Assembly (NCBI RefSeq): GCF_001636845.1
Contig: NZ_LITT01000064.1
Coordinates: 81,042-145,041 of the forward strand
DNA: 64,000 nt
Direction of reading: 5' to 3'
Source of the DNA: Clostridium ljungdahlii
GTDB lineage: Bacteria > Bacillota > Clostridia > Clostridiales > Clostridiaceae
Shown: positions 39,964 to 48,621 of the stretch, piece by piece
Numbering within the stretch: position 1 is the stretch's first letter
Layout: each line of letters begins with the position of its first letter
Position numbers and translations under genes: made by a program
Notes under the pieces: generated by a model
The model's database searches: none
What the model was told of the DNA's origin: nothing
The model's input: only the letters and a program-made list of their open reading frames with translations

Positions 39964-42609
39964 TCATTTAATTTTATTATTTCTATTAAAATATGAAGAA
40001 TAAATATCTCTAGCTACAGAAGCTGCACCAACCCCTCCGTGGCCACCATCGAATAAAACAACACATACTGCTATTTCTGGTTTATCACTAGGAGCAAATC
40101 CTACATACTCTGCATAGTCTGTTCTTCCAACTTGTTCTTGATTACCAAGACTTTGAGCAGTACCTGTTTTACCTGCTGCACTTATTGGGAATCCTTTAAA
40201 TACATTAGATGCTGTACCATTTTCATTAACAGCATTCATTCCTTCTTTAACAGACTCCAAATTTGCGGCACTGACACCAGTTTTTTTCATAACCTCTGGC
40301 TTGACTTTTTCAATTACTTTTCCATCTGTATCTAGATATTGATCTACCAAGTGGAGTTTATATCTAGTACCTCCATTTGCAAGAGTTGCAATATAATTCA
40401 CTATTTGAAGAGGTGTAAATTGATTTAATCCTTGACCTATAGCAGCATTTTCTATGTTTGCAGGTACCTTTAGTTGTGCATTGGCATCTGAAATAGTAAT
40501 ACTATATATTGCACTGATTAAATTATTCATTTGGCTGTCACTTATATCCTTTTTATTATTAGCATCCTTTGATGTAAGTTCTGAAAATAATTCCTTATAT
40601 TTTGATTTGTCAAAAGAACTAGTTCCATTTTTTATACAATCTCTTATAAGATTTTTAATATTATTTTTAATTTGTGTTGTTTCTTTTGAATCATTATCGT
40701 TATCATATAAATCTACTGTAACAATCTTGTGTCCGTAGTCATCTTGCCCATTTTTAAGTACAGACATAGTTTTCCAAAGATAAGTGCTAGCATAAGCAGT
40801 TTTATTCGACACAGTATTATATACCTGCCCAAACTTTTCTGATATTTCTATTCCCGTAGCAGCTTTAACGCTGCTGTTTGGATCTATACCCAATCCGAAC
40901 CTCCATGCATATTTTGCTAGAATATTATCTCCAAGCGCATTTCTAAGCTTTTCTGCTACTGTCATGAAATAGGGGTTACTGGATTTCTCTATGGCACTTA
41001 TAAGATTTACAACTCCTTGAGGGCCATCCGATTTAAACTCTACTATTTTTCCTCCCTGATCAAATTTTCCTTGATCATCTACAGTAAAATCTGGAGTTAT
41101 AACTCCAGTTTCAAGACCTGCAATAGCAGTTATGGGTTTAAAAGTAGAACCTGGAGGAATAAGAGATTGAGTGGCATAATTATAAAAAGGTTTTGGATAT
41201 ATATCATATACATCTTTTCTCATAGTAGTATTGTTTTTTATGCTTTTATCAATTGGAAAAAGTTCATTCAACACTTCATCCTCACTTTCCCCTGGATAAT
41301 TAGATGTAATTCCTCGTGTTTCAATATAATTTCTTCCAAATTGTTCTAGATTAGGGTTGAAATATTTATTGTACATTTCTGAACTCAAGTTTCCTGGTAT
41401 TGTAAACAAATTTGGATCATATCTTGGTACCTGAGCCATTGCTACTATTGCTCCCGTATTCACATTTACTGCTACAGCTGCTCCTCTTGTAGCATTTGAA
41501 GTATTTGATCCTAGCTGTTCATAAGGATTACTCCTAAGCCCTGCCAAAGTACTTTCAAGGGAATTTTCTGAAGCTTTTTGCACATTTGTATCTATAGTAA
41601 GCTGTACTGTCTGTCCAGGACACGATTCCTTTTTCCCAAGTTCTTCAGTTATTTTCCCATTTTTATTCAGCTTTACTATCCTTCCACCCTTTGATCCTTT
41701 TAATCTGTCCTCAAGGGCTCCTTCAATTCCTGCTTGCCCTACGTAATCACTACTTACATCATATCCTTTTTCTGTATACTTTCCATAACTAGAAGATATT
41801 TTTGATATATACCCTAAAAAATTTGATCCTAAATCTCCATTTGGATAAGATCTTATAGGTTCTGTGGTCACATCTATTCCTGGAAGTTCATTTAACATTT
41901 GTAAAAATTTAAAGGCAGTTTCTTTCTTTATATTGCTGGCCACAATAACAGGTTTATATCCTGAAAAGCTATTCATTTTTAAAGTATCTTTTATAATCAT
42001 GAGTCTTCTCTGTTGTTCGAGAGGATAAGTATTACTTATACCATATCGTTTCATAAACTTTTTGAAGGTATCCTCTGGAGATATATCCAAAAGTTCTTTA
42101 TTAACCTGCACTTTAAGTTCATCATCAGATATATTCTTGTTTTTTTTCTTGATATTTTTTTCTAATTCCTCATTTAATCCCCGATCTCTTTTGAACTTAA
42201 TTTCAAGATTTTTTCTTGTATCTTCATCATCACTTCTAAATTCAAATCTATAAGGATTAACTTTTAGTTCAAAATCATCCTGTTGACTTTCACCACTATC
42301 ATCCAATATTTTAAATACCTTATTCATAGTACTGAAAAAAACTTTATCCTGATTATCAGTTTGGTTATATATCAACATGTACCCTTGGGTGCTGGCAACT
42401 AAAATATTGCCCTTAGAATCCAGAATTGTACCCCTTGGAGCTACCTCTGAAATTTCTTTTATAGATTTATTACTTGCCTGCTCCTTGAACTCATTGCCTT
42501 TCACTACCTGAAGAAAAAAAAGCCTTATGATTATTGTCAAAAAAATAATTATCATAATTGCTATAAAAATAGTATATCTTGTAATACTAAATCTCTTCTT
42601 TTCATTCAT
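39964..42609 (-). CDS. mrdA: Penicillin-binding protein 2 (peptidoglycan transpeptidase)
   Basis: 881 residues. One N-terminal membrane helix (13-34), then a pedestal domain with an insert rich in Lys/Glu (about 110-190), and a transpeptidase domain with the active Ser in PPGSTFKP, the SxN motif in KSSNPYF and the KTG motif AGKTGTAQ near 815. It cross-links peptidoglycan during cell elongation. It is longer than the usual 600-700 residues through insertions before the KTG box (around residues 625-700), as in other clostridial PBP2. It is a single gene, not in a rodA/mre cluster. Confidence 0.9.
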   Translation of the reverse strand: MNEKKRFSITRYTIFIAIMIIIFLTIIIRLFFLQVVKGNEFKEQASNKSIKEISEVAPRGTILDSKGNILVASTQGYMLIYNQTDNQDKVFFSTMNKVFKILDDSGESQQDDFELKVNPYRFEFRSDDEDTRKNLEIKFKRDRGLNEELEKNIKKKNKNISDDELKVQVNKELLDISPEDTFKKFMKRYGISNTYPLEQQRRLMIIKDTLKMNSFSGYKPVIVASNIKKETAFKFLQMLNELPGIDVTTEPIRSYPNGDLGSNFLGYISKISSSYGKYTEKGYDVSSDYVGQAGIEGALEDRLKGSKGGRIVKLNKNGKITEELGKKESCPGQTVQLTIDTNVQKASENSLESTLAGLRSNPYEQLGSNTSNATRGAAVAVNVNTGAIVAMAQVPRYDPNLFTIPGNLSSEMYNKYFNPNLEQFGRNYIETRGITSNYPGESEDEVLNELFPIDKSIKNNTTMRKDVYDIYPKPFYNYATQSLIPPGSTFKPITAIAGLETGVITPDFTVDDQGKFDQGGKIVEFKSDGPQGVVNLISAIEKSSNPYFMTVAEKLRNALGDNILAKYAWRFGLGIDPNSSVKAATGIEISEKFGQVYNTVSNKTAYASTYLWKTMSVLKNGQDDYGHKIVTVDLYDNDNDSKETTQIKNNIKNLIRDCIKNGTSSFDKSKYKELFSELTSKDANNKKDISDSQMNNLISAIYSITISDANAQLKVPANIENAAIGQGLNQFTPLQIVNYIATLANGGTRYKLHLVDQYLDTDGKVIEKVKPEVMKKTGVSAANLESVKEGMNAVNENGTASNVFKGFPISAAGKTGTAQSLGNQEQVGRTDYAEYVGFAPSDKPEIAVCVVLFDGGHGGVGAASVARDIYSSYFNRNNKIK

Positions 42610-42880
42610 AAAATATCTCTCCTAAATTTATATAATTACATTTATTTTAGCTTATATACAAAAATGATATAACATGGTAAATAATAAAATTATTGTAATA
42701 TATAAATTATAACATATAATATGTATATATTTTTCATATCTGTGATAATTTATTTAAAATGAAATTATAGTAGGGGTAGTCTTAGGGCAGCTACAACCAA
42801 CCGCAAATTCAATTACTTATTTTGGGAATATGTACTGAATATCTTATTGCATTTAGACACTATAGATAATATGTTCAATA

Positions 42881-43030
42881 ATGATTCAGCAAGTATTATC
42901 AAAAGACAAATGGGAAAACACATTAACTACAGAAGATCTCAGAGCTTTAACACCATTAATTTATAATCATATTAATCCTTATGGTAATTTTGAATTGAAT
43001 ATGGATGAAAGAATACCTATTTTAAAATAA
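42881..43030 (+). pseudogene. Remnant of a Tn3-family transposase, C-terminal end
   Basis: The frame from 42881 to TAA 43030 encodes 49 residues, including LRALTPLIYNHINPYG then NFELNMDERIPI. This is the well-conserved C-terminus of Tn3-family transposases. The rest of the protein (about 950 residues) is missing, and I do not see terminal inverted repeats or a resolvase. It is next to a DUF3786 gene that looks more recently acquired. Confidence 0.8.
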
Positions 43031-43198
43031 GGTAAATCTGTTATATTTCTATGCTTTCTGCAAAGTAATGAAAATATATCGATTTTATGGTATTGTTTTC
43101 ATAATGATTAAATCGCAGTTGTAGTGTATGACGAAATAAAGATTATTTAAAAGAGCAAAATCATCTAGAAATATATGTAAAAAGGAGAAGAGGAGACA

Positions 43199-43831
43199 AT
43201 GAGACAATCAAACTATGAAATCATGCGAGATCAGATGCAGACAGAATTTCTGAAATATAATCAGATGCATATGATTCAAAAATTTCATCTGGAATATGAT
43301 AAACAGTATCTGTATCTGATGTTTGTTCAAAGAAAATATCGTATTAACAGAAACAGTGGAAAAGTGGAATGGTCAGAAGATGAATTTATACATACTACAG
43401 CAGCTGATTATAATGAAGCAATGTCAATCTTTGATGTATTATGTTATTCCAAAGACAATTGCCACTTATCTGGACGATACAATAAAATCAATAATTTGAA
43501 AGGAACTGTAGAGTCAGCTAATTCCGGTGGGGAGATTTACATCCATTATGAAAAATTCTTTGATCATAAACTGGATTTGATGAGCAGAGCATGTGAGCAG
43601 CTGGGTGGAGTAAAGACGGGCAATGGAGATGTTTCCTATCTTCTGGATACGTTTGATTTTCTGCCAATAATGGTTCAGTTCTGGGAGTCGGATGAAGAAT
43701 TTCCGGCTAGTCTCCAGGTTTTGTGGGATGAGAATATCATGGATTATGTACATTTTGAAACGTCTTTTTTTATTGTATTTCATGTGCTGGGACGAATCTG
43801 TGAATTGGTCGAAAAATATGATGCTTTATAA
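43199..43831 (+). CDS. DUF3786 protein, probably acquired
   Basis: A 210-residue cytosolic protein with the DUF3786-like C-terminal block PIMVQFWESDEEFPASLQ then VLWDENIMDYVHFET. The function is unknown to me. Codon use differs from neighbours (more CTG, CGT, GGA and G/C-ending codons), and a Tn3 transposase end lies 170 bp upstream, so transfer is likely. ATG 43199 has AAGGAGAAGAGGAG upstream. It stands alone between the transposon remnant and nfo. Confidence 0.7.
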   Translation: MRQSNYEIMRDQMQTEFLKYNQMHMIQKFHLEYDKQYLYLMFVQRKYRINRNSGKVEWSEDEFIHTTAADYNEAMSIFDVLCYSKDNCHLSGRYNKINNLKGTVESANSGGEIYIHYEKFFDHKLDLMSRACEQLGGVKTGNGDVSYLLDTFDFLPIMVQFWESDEEFPASLQVLWDENIMDYVHFETSFFIVFHVLGRICELVEKYDAL

Positions 43832-44022
43832 CCAAATGAAAGAAAAGATAACTCACATCATCCTTATTTAGTGTAACAACTGAAAAAGCGAACAATTTTA
43901 CCTAAACACTGCATTATTTAAAATTGAATTCTGCGGTGTTTTTGCGTCGCATAACAAAGAAATTATAAATTAATACATAACTATCCATACCAAGATTATA
44001 CTAAATATAAAGAATAATTAAA

Positions 44023-44061
44023 CCGCAAGCTCACTTACATTTTAAGGAAATGAGCTTGTGG
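44023..44061 (-). terminator. Terminator downstream of nfo
   Basis: CCGCAAGCTCA and TGAGCTTGTGG pair (one G-U) around a 17-nt loop; on the minus strand the 3' arm is followed by TTTAATTATT. It lies 35 bp past the nfo stop. Confidence 0.7.
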
Positions 44062-44096
44062 CTTATCGTAGCTACCCTAGTATTACCCCCTAGTAG

Positions 44097-44993
44097 TTAA
44101 TTTGCAAATATATCTTGTTTGATATTTTCATTAAACTTTTTAGCTTTAAGCATAGCAATTTCATATTTATAAGGAGGTCTTTTTACACCTTCAATATTTG
44201 CTAAATAAGGGGTTTCTAAAATTTTAGGAACATCTTTTAAATCTTCATGATTTGCCACATAAGAAAGCGCATCAAATCCAATGCTGCCAAATCCAATCAT
44301 TTCATGCCTGTCTTTTCTACTCCCTTTAGGATTTTTACTGTCATTTAAGTGAATTACTTTTAATCTATCTATACCTACTATATGATCAAACTCATTCAAT
44401 ATCCCGTCAAAATCTTCTGCTACGTTATATCCTGCATCGTTAATATGACAGGTGTCAAAGCAAACTGTAATTTTTTCGTTGTATTTTACTCCATCTATTA
44501 TTTTTGCAATTTCCTCAAAATTTCTTCCACATTCCGAGCCCTTCCCTGCCATGGTTTCAAGGGCTATTTGTACAGTTTGATCTCCAGTTATAACTTCATT
44601 TAATCCTTTTGCAATCTGTGCTATACCAGCTTCCGTGCCTGCCCCTACATGGGCACCAGGATGCAGCACAAGCTGTTTTACTTTTTTTATAGCAGAAGAC
44701 CTTTCTATTTCTTGTCTTAAGAAATTCACTCCAAGTTCAAAAGTAGCAGGCTTTATACTATTCCCAATATTTATTATATAAGGAGCATGAACTACTATTT
44801 CATCAATACCATTTTCATTCATTTTTTCTATTGCTTCATCAATTCTAAGCTTTTCTAAGGGTTTTCTAGAAGTATTTTGAGGTGCCCCCGTATAAAACAT
44901 AAATGTATTTGCTCCATAAGAAAGAGCTTCTTTTACAGAACCTAAAAGCATATCTTTTCCATTCATTGAAACATGTGAACCTATCTTAAGCAT
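44097..44993 (-). CDS. nfo: Deoxyribonuclease IV (AP endonuclease IV)
   Basis: A 298-residue TIM-barrel enzyme. Three-zinc-site blocks are visible: [11 protein letters not shown] at the start, [52 protein letters not shown] and the C-terminal LETPYL. It cuts DNA 5' to abasic sites in base-excision repair. The start is ATG 44993 with AAGGTGATTAC upstream; an ATG six codons earlier has no site. Confidence 0.93.
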   Translation of the reverse strand: MLKIGSHVSMNGKDMLLGSVKEALSYGANTFMFYTGAPQNTSRKPLEKLRIDEAIEKMNENGIDEIVVHAPYIINIGNSIKPATFELGVNFLRQEIERSSAIKKVKQLVLHPGAHVGAGTEAGIAQIAKGLNEVITGDQTVQIALETMAGKGSECGRNFEEIAKIIDGVKYNEKITVCFDTCHINDAGYNVAEDFDGILNEFDHIVGIDRLKVIHLNDSKNPKGSRKDRHEMIGFGSIGFDALSYVANHEDLKDVPKILETPYLANIEGVKRPPYKYEIAMLKAKKFNENIKQDIFAN

Positions 44994-45455
44994 GTAATCA
45001 CCTTTTTCCATAAGTATTTTTATATTTTAATTACTCAACTTTTTCAGTTTAGAACTAATATGAAATTAATTCACAATTAGTCAAAATTTCATCTTTCTGT
45101 ATCTACAACATCATACTAACATCGCATTTCTAATACATAATTATACTACAAATTTTAATTATTGTACCAAAAGGATATGTAAATATATTTTTACAAATGT
45201 AACCTATATTATTATAAAGGACTTAAATGAACAAATTACGAAAAGGATGTATTTATAGAATTCAAGTTTGTATCATAAACTACTAATATTTCATTAAATT
45301 GGTTTTATCATAATTTGTTAATATAATTGATTTAATCTATTATTTTCGTTCACTAGCTTGATGAATTACCCCTATAATAAATAATCAAATTTTGTACATA
45401 ATATTATATGAATCAATATTGATTTCTCTTTGATTAATTTTAGAAAGAAATATTT
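44994..45455. other. Gap between nfo and the tungsten/AOR region
   Basis: About 460 bp, very AT-rich, no credible ORF. Near 45033 TTACTCAACTTT...ATGAAATT resembles one end of the large palindromes at 18639 and 37995, possibly a solo end. Otherwise I see nothing definite. Confidence 0.45.
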
Positions 45456-45501
45456 AAAAAATACCCTATAGAGTATATTAAAAACTCTATAGGGTATTTT
45501 T
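45456..45501. terminator. Terminator at the end of the broken activator gene
   Basis: AAAAATACCCTATAGAGT and ACTCTATAGGGTATTTTT form a perfect 18-bp stem with a 9-nt loop; A/T flanks allow use on both strands. It overlaps the stop codon of the sigma-54 activator gene. Confidence 0.85.
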
Positions 45502-47395
45502 ATATCTTTATATTATACTTTTCAATCTTGTTGTACAAAGTATTTCTTCTTATACCAAGTGCTTCTGCTGAATGGGTTATATTTCCTCTAAATTTCTTCA
45601 ATACTTTAATTACATGTTCTTTTTCCACATAATCTAATTTTAGACAGTCATCACTAATATCTACAAGTACCTCATTATCACAATTTTCTTCTGTAAAGTA
45701 ATCTGCTGGTATAGATCCTGTATTTACAATTAGCTCAACCAAATTTTCCAATTCCCTTATATTTCCAGGCCAGTTATATTTAATCATTTTCTTCAAATAT
45801 TTTTTTAATATGACTGGCTCCTTTTTATTTAATTTTTGTGAAATATTCTTAACAAAATATTCAACAAGAAGAGGTATATCCTTTTTTCTTTCTCTAAGTG
45901 GAGGTAAGAATAAAGGCAGCACATTTAATCTGTAATATAAGTCTTTTCTAAATCTTCCGGCTTCTACCTCTTTTTTTAAATCTCTATTGGTGGCAGCTAT
46001 AATTCTTACATCTATAGGTATAGACTTTGAACTTCCAATTGTTGTTATTACACCCTCTTGTATGACCCGTAGAAGCTTTGTCTGCATATCCATAGGCATT
46101 TCTCCAATTTCATCCAGCATTATAGTTCCACCATCTGCCAATCTAAATTTCCCAAGATTTCCGCCTTTTTTAGCTCCTGTAAAAGCCCCCTCCTCATATC
46201 CAAAAAGCTCCGACTCTATAAGTTGTTTAGGGATAGCACCACAATTTAAAGCTACAAATGGTCTATTTACTCTTCCACTATAATTATGAATGGATTGTGC
46301 AAACACTTCTTTTCCCGTACCACTTTCTCCCATTATAAGTATAGTTGATTTACTATCTCAAATCTTTTTTGCATAATTTATTAATTTTGTAAAGTTTTCA
46401 TGCTGACCCATTATCTTATCAAAAGTATAATAAGCCTGTCTATTTTCTCTTTTATTTACCCTTTTGATCTCCTCAAAAACATATACTATCTCAATATTAT
46501 CGTCTTCACAATTATATATAGAACTAGTAGTTAACTGATATTGAGTTTTGTTTTTCACTACTACTATATTTGTCTCTCTTAAATCACTTTCCCCTAAACA
46601 TATGGATGTCTTTATATCATTCCAGTTTTCTATGATATCTTCCACTTTATGTGTTTTTAATTTACCGTTTGTAATGCTAAACATATCTTGAGCTTTTTTA
46701 TTGCAAATTTTTATTTTACCATTTATATCTGAGGTTAGTATAGCAATAGGACTGGAATTAAATATGTTTTCCATATACTTGTAGTTCATATTTTTAATCT
46801 TGTTGTACTCTTTTACTTTAAGCATTTCTTCTATAGCATTTGATGCTGCTATAACCATCCCAAGTGTATGGGAATGTACAAACTCAATATATCCAGTAAT
46901 ACTCAAAACTCCTATAATTTTTCCTTTATTATCTTTTATAGGTGCCGCAGAACATGTCCACTTATGATATGCATTAATAAAATGATCATCTCCAGATATT
47001 TGAACTGGCAGCTTACTTTTTATAACCATGCTCATAGCATTTGTCCCAATATTTTCTTCATCCATAAAAGCTCCCGGCACCATTTTCAAAGAAAAGGCTT
47101 CTGAAAGTATTTTTTCATCACCTAATGCATTTAATATACATCCTTCTCCATCTGTAAGTAATACAAAAAAATTAAATTTCTTTACAAAGTTAACCAAATG
47201 TTCCATATAAGGTGCTGCAGTCAATATCAAATTTCTGTTAGCTGCAAATCTTTTTTGTAATTCAACATCATATATTATTTTTTTACTAAATACCTGGTGT
47301 GGGTCAATAAGGAACTTTTTGCACCTTTTATGTGAAAGTTCTATATCTGATTTGGATACAACTACATTGCCTGATTTGCAAATAGCTGCATTCAT
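45500..47395 (-). pseudogene. Sigma-54-dependent activator (GAF-PAS-AAA-HTH) interrupted by one TGA
   Basis: Read through one stop, this is a 631-residue activator, co-linear with the intact copy at 54728 (632 residues). Start ATG 47395 follows GGAGG. Order: GAF-like sensor (about 40-190, with HKWTCSAAPIKDNKG), PAS (about 215-270), AAA+ domain with Walker A GESGTGKE and the sigma-54 loop GAFTGA, and a Fis-type HTH ([12 protein letters not shown]). The break is TGA at 46358-46360, where the paralogue has TCA (Ser). ATG 46333 after it has no ribosome site. If not suppressed, the gene makes only the sensor half, separated from its ATPase. Confidence 0.85.
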
Positions 47396-47463
47396 TATAA
47401 TTCCTCCAATCATAACAACAATTCCAATTCCACTTTCCACTATTATAGGAAAATTCATCTAAA

Positions 47464-47595
47464 TTTAGTGGGAGAAACAAAACTCTAAAGAGAACGCAAT
47501 TCACTTTAAATCAAAGATTTGGGATATCTGCTTGCACACAGCGAAAGCGACTATCACCAAATCAAAGATTTGGGATATCTGCTTTTCCCACTAAG
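47464..47595. repeat. Direct repeat pair inside a short inverted repeat
   Basis: A 26-bp unit (AAATCAAAGATTTGGGATAT followed by CTGCTT) occurs identically at 47508-47533 and 47559-47584, 51 bp apart. The block is framed by TTTAGTGGGA (47464) and TCCCACTAAG (47586). It lies between the activator and the MoeB-like gene. Confidence 0.75.
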
Positions 47596-47615
47596 TAAGA
47601 TTCATTGATAAATTT

Positions 47616-48302
47616 TTACCCAAGTGGAACTATGTCATACTCACTAGAGAGAAGATCCATGAAAGCCATCTTTTTTCTTAAAAGTTCTCCTCTACCTAAA
47701 AGAATCTTTATTACTTCACTTACTTCAATTGAGGCTGCTAAAGCTGGTGTAAATGATGGATTACCCATTTCCTTTTCGATTCCTTTAGATGTTTGCTTAT
47801 CTACATTATAAATTTTGTTTAAGGTATCATCTCCTGGAAATATAGTAGTAACTTGAGCATACCATCCTGCTATAGCTCCATGAACCATTGGTATATTAAG
47901 TTTTTTACAGCTGCCTTGAAGTAACAATCTCGCTGGTATGCTGTCAAGAGCATCTACTACTACATCATGATTACTTAAAATGCTGCAGGCATTATCTTCT
48001 GTAAGCATTTTTTCTAATGCTTTTACCTCTATTAGTGGATTTACTTTTTCCATTCTAACTTTTGCTTCTTGTGCTTTGCTAAAACCTATAGTGTCTGTAC
48101 TTGAAAGTATCTGTCTATTCAAATTAGATTCCTCAAATACATCCCCATCCACTGCAGTAATACTTCCTATTCCTATTCTTCCAAGCATTTCAATAACATA
48201 ACCACCAATTCCTCCACAGCCAACAACACAAACTTTAAATTTCTTCAAATTATCATTTTCTTCTTTTGACAGGGTTTTCATATTTCTAACATAACGTTCC
48301 AA
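47616..48302 (-). CDS. MoeB/ThiF/HesA-family adenylyltransferase, copy 1
   Basis: A 228-residue E1-like enzyme: nucleotide motif VVGCGGIGGYVIEMLGRIG, DGDVFEESNLNRQIL (ATP and adenylate site), and DALDSIPARLLLQ. It would adenylate the C-terminal Gly-Gly of the MoaD-like protein encoded just upstream. The CxxC zinc pairs of E. coli MoeB are absent, as in other short HesA-type proteins. It starts with TTG 48302; the last codons of moaD (GGA GGC GGT) form its ribosome site. Copy 2 (60774) differs by only a few residues. Cofactor assembly for AOR is inferred from position. Confidence 0.88.
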   Translation of the reverse strand: MERYVRNMKTLSKEENDNLKKFKVCVVGCGGIGGYVIEMLGRIGIGSITAVDGDVFEESNLNRQILSSTDTIGFSKAQEAKVRMEKVNPLIEVKALEKMLTEDNACSILSNHDVVVDALDSIPARLLLQGSCKKLNIPMVHGAIAGWYAQVTTIFPGDDTLNKIYNVDKQTSKGIEKEMGNPSFTPALAASIEVSEVIKILLGRGELLRKKMAFMDLLSSEYDIVPLG

Positions 48303-48304
48303 GT

Positions 48305-48529
48305 TTAACCGCCTCCTACTGGTGGAAACAATGATAAGACATCATTGTCTTTAAGTTCTGTATTTGCTTTACCATCCCTACCATTTATAAGTAAAATAGC
48401 TACTTCTTCTTCATTAATATTTATCTTTTTAAATATATCAGCAGGTATTACAGGTTCGTCAAATTCTAAAAATAATTTTTTATCTCTATCTTTTCTAAAG
48501 TAAGCAAATAATCTAACTTCTATTTTCAA
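48305..48529 (-). CDS. MoaD/ThiS-like sulfur carrier protein, copy 1
   Basis: 74 residues with a beta-grasp fold: VRLFAYFRKDRDKKLFLEF at the start and ending FPPVGGG, the flexible Gly-Gly tail that is adenylated and thiolated. The start is TTG 48529 with GGAGG 7 bp upstream, the same as in copy 2; a longer in-frame start runs through the terminator hairpin and is rejected. It gives sulfur to the pterin dithiolene of the tungsten cofactor if it follows MoaD. A ThiS role is less likely because no thiamine genes are near. Confidence 0.88.
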   Translation of the reverse strand: MKIEVRLFAYFRKDRDKKLFLEFDEPVIPADIFKKININEEEVAILLINGRDGKANTELKDNDVLSLFPPVGGG

Positions 48530-48548
48530 GTTCACACCTCCCTTGTTT

Positions 48549-48603
48549 AAAAAAATAGACTTCATATACAGAGACAAGATGTCTTTTTTAATACATGAAG
48601 TCT
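48549..48603 (-). terminator. Intercistronic terminator between AOR copy 1 and moaD
   Basis: AGACTTCAT and ATGAAGTCT pair with an inner AGACATC/GATGTCT-like stem; on the minus strand the outer arm is followed by seven Ts and then directly by the moaD ribosome site. The same arrangement is kept behind the second AOR. Confidence 0.75.
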
Positions 48604-48621
48604 AATCTCTAATTTATCAAA

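Noticed and set aside
46358..46360. Selenocysteine at the TGA of the activator gene
   Set aside because: The intact twin has Ser, not Cys, at this place, the site is not catalytic, and no selenocysteine-type hairpin is evident after it.
47508..47584. CRISPR array
   Set aside because: Only two repeat units and one spacer, no further units and no cas genes.
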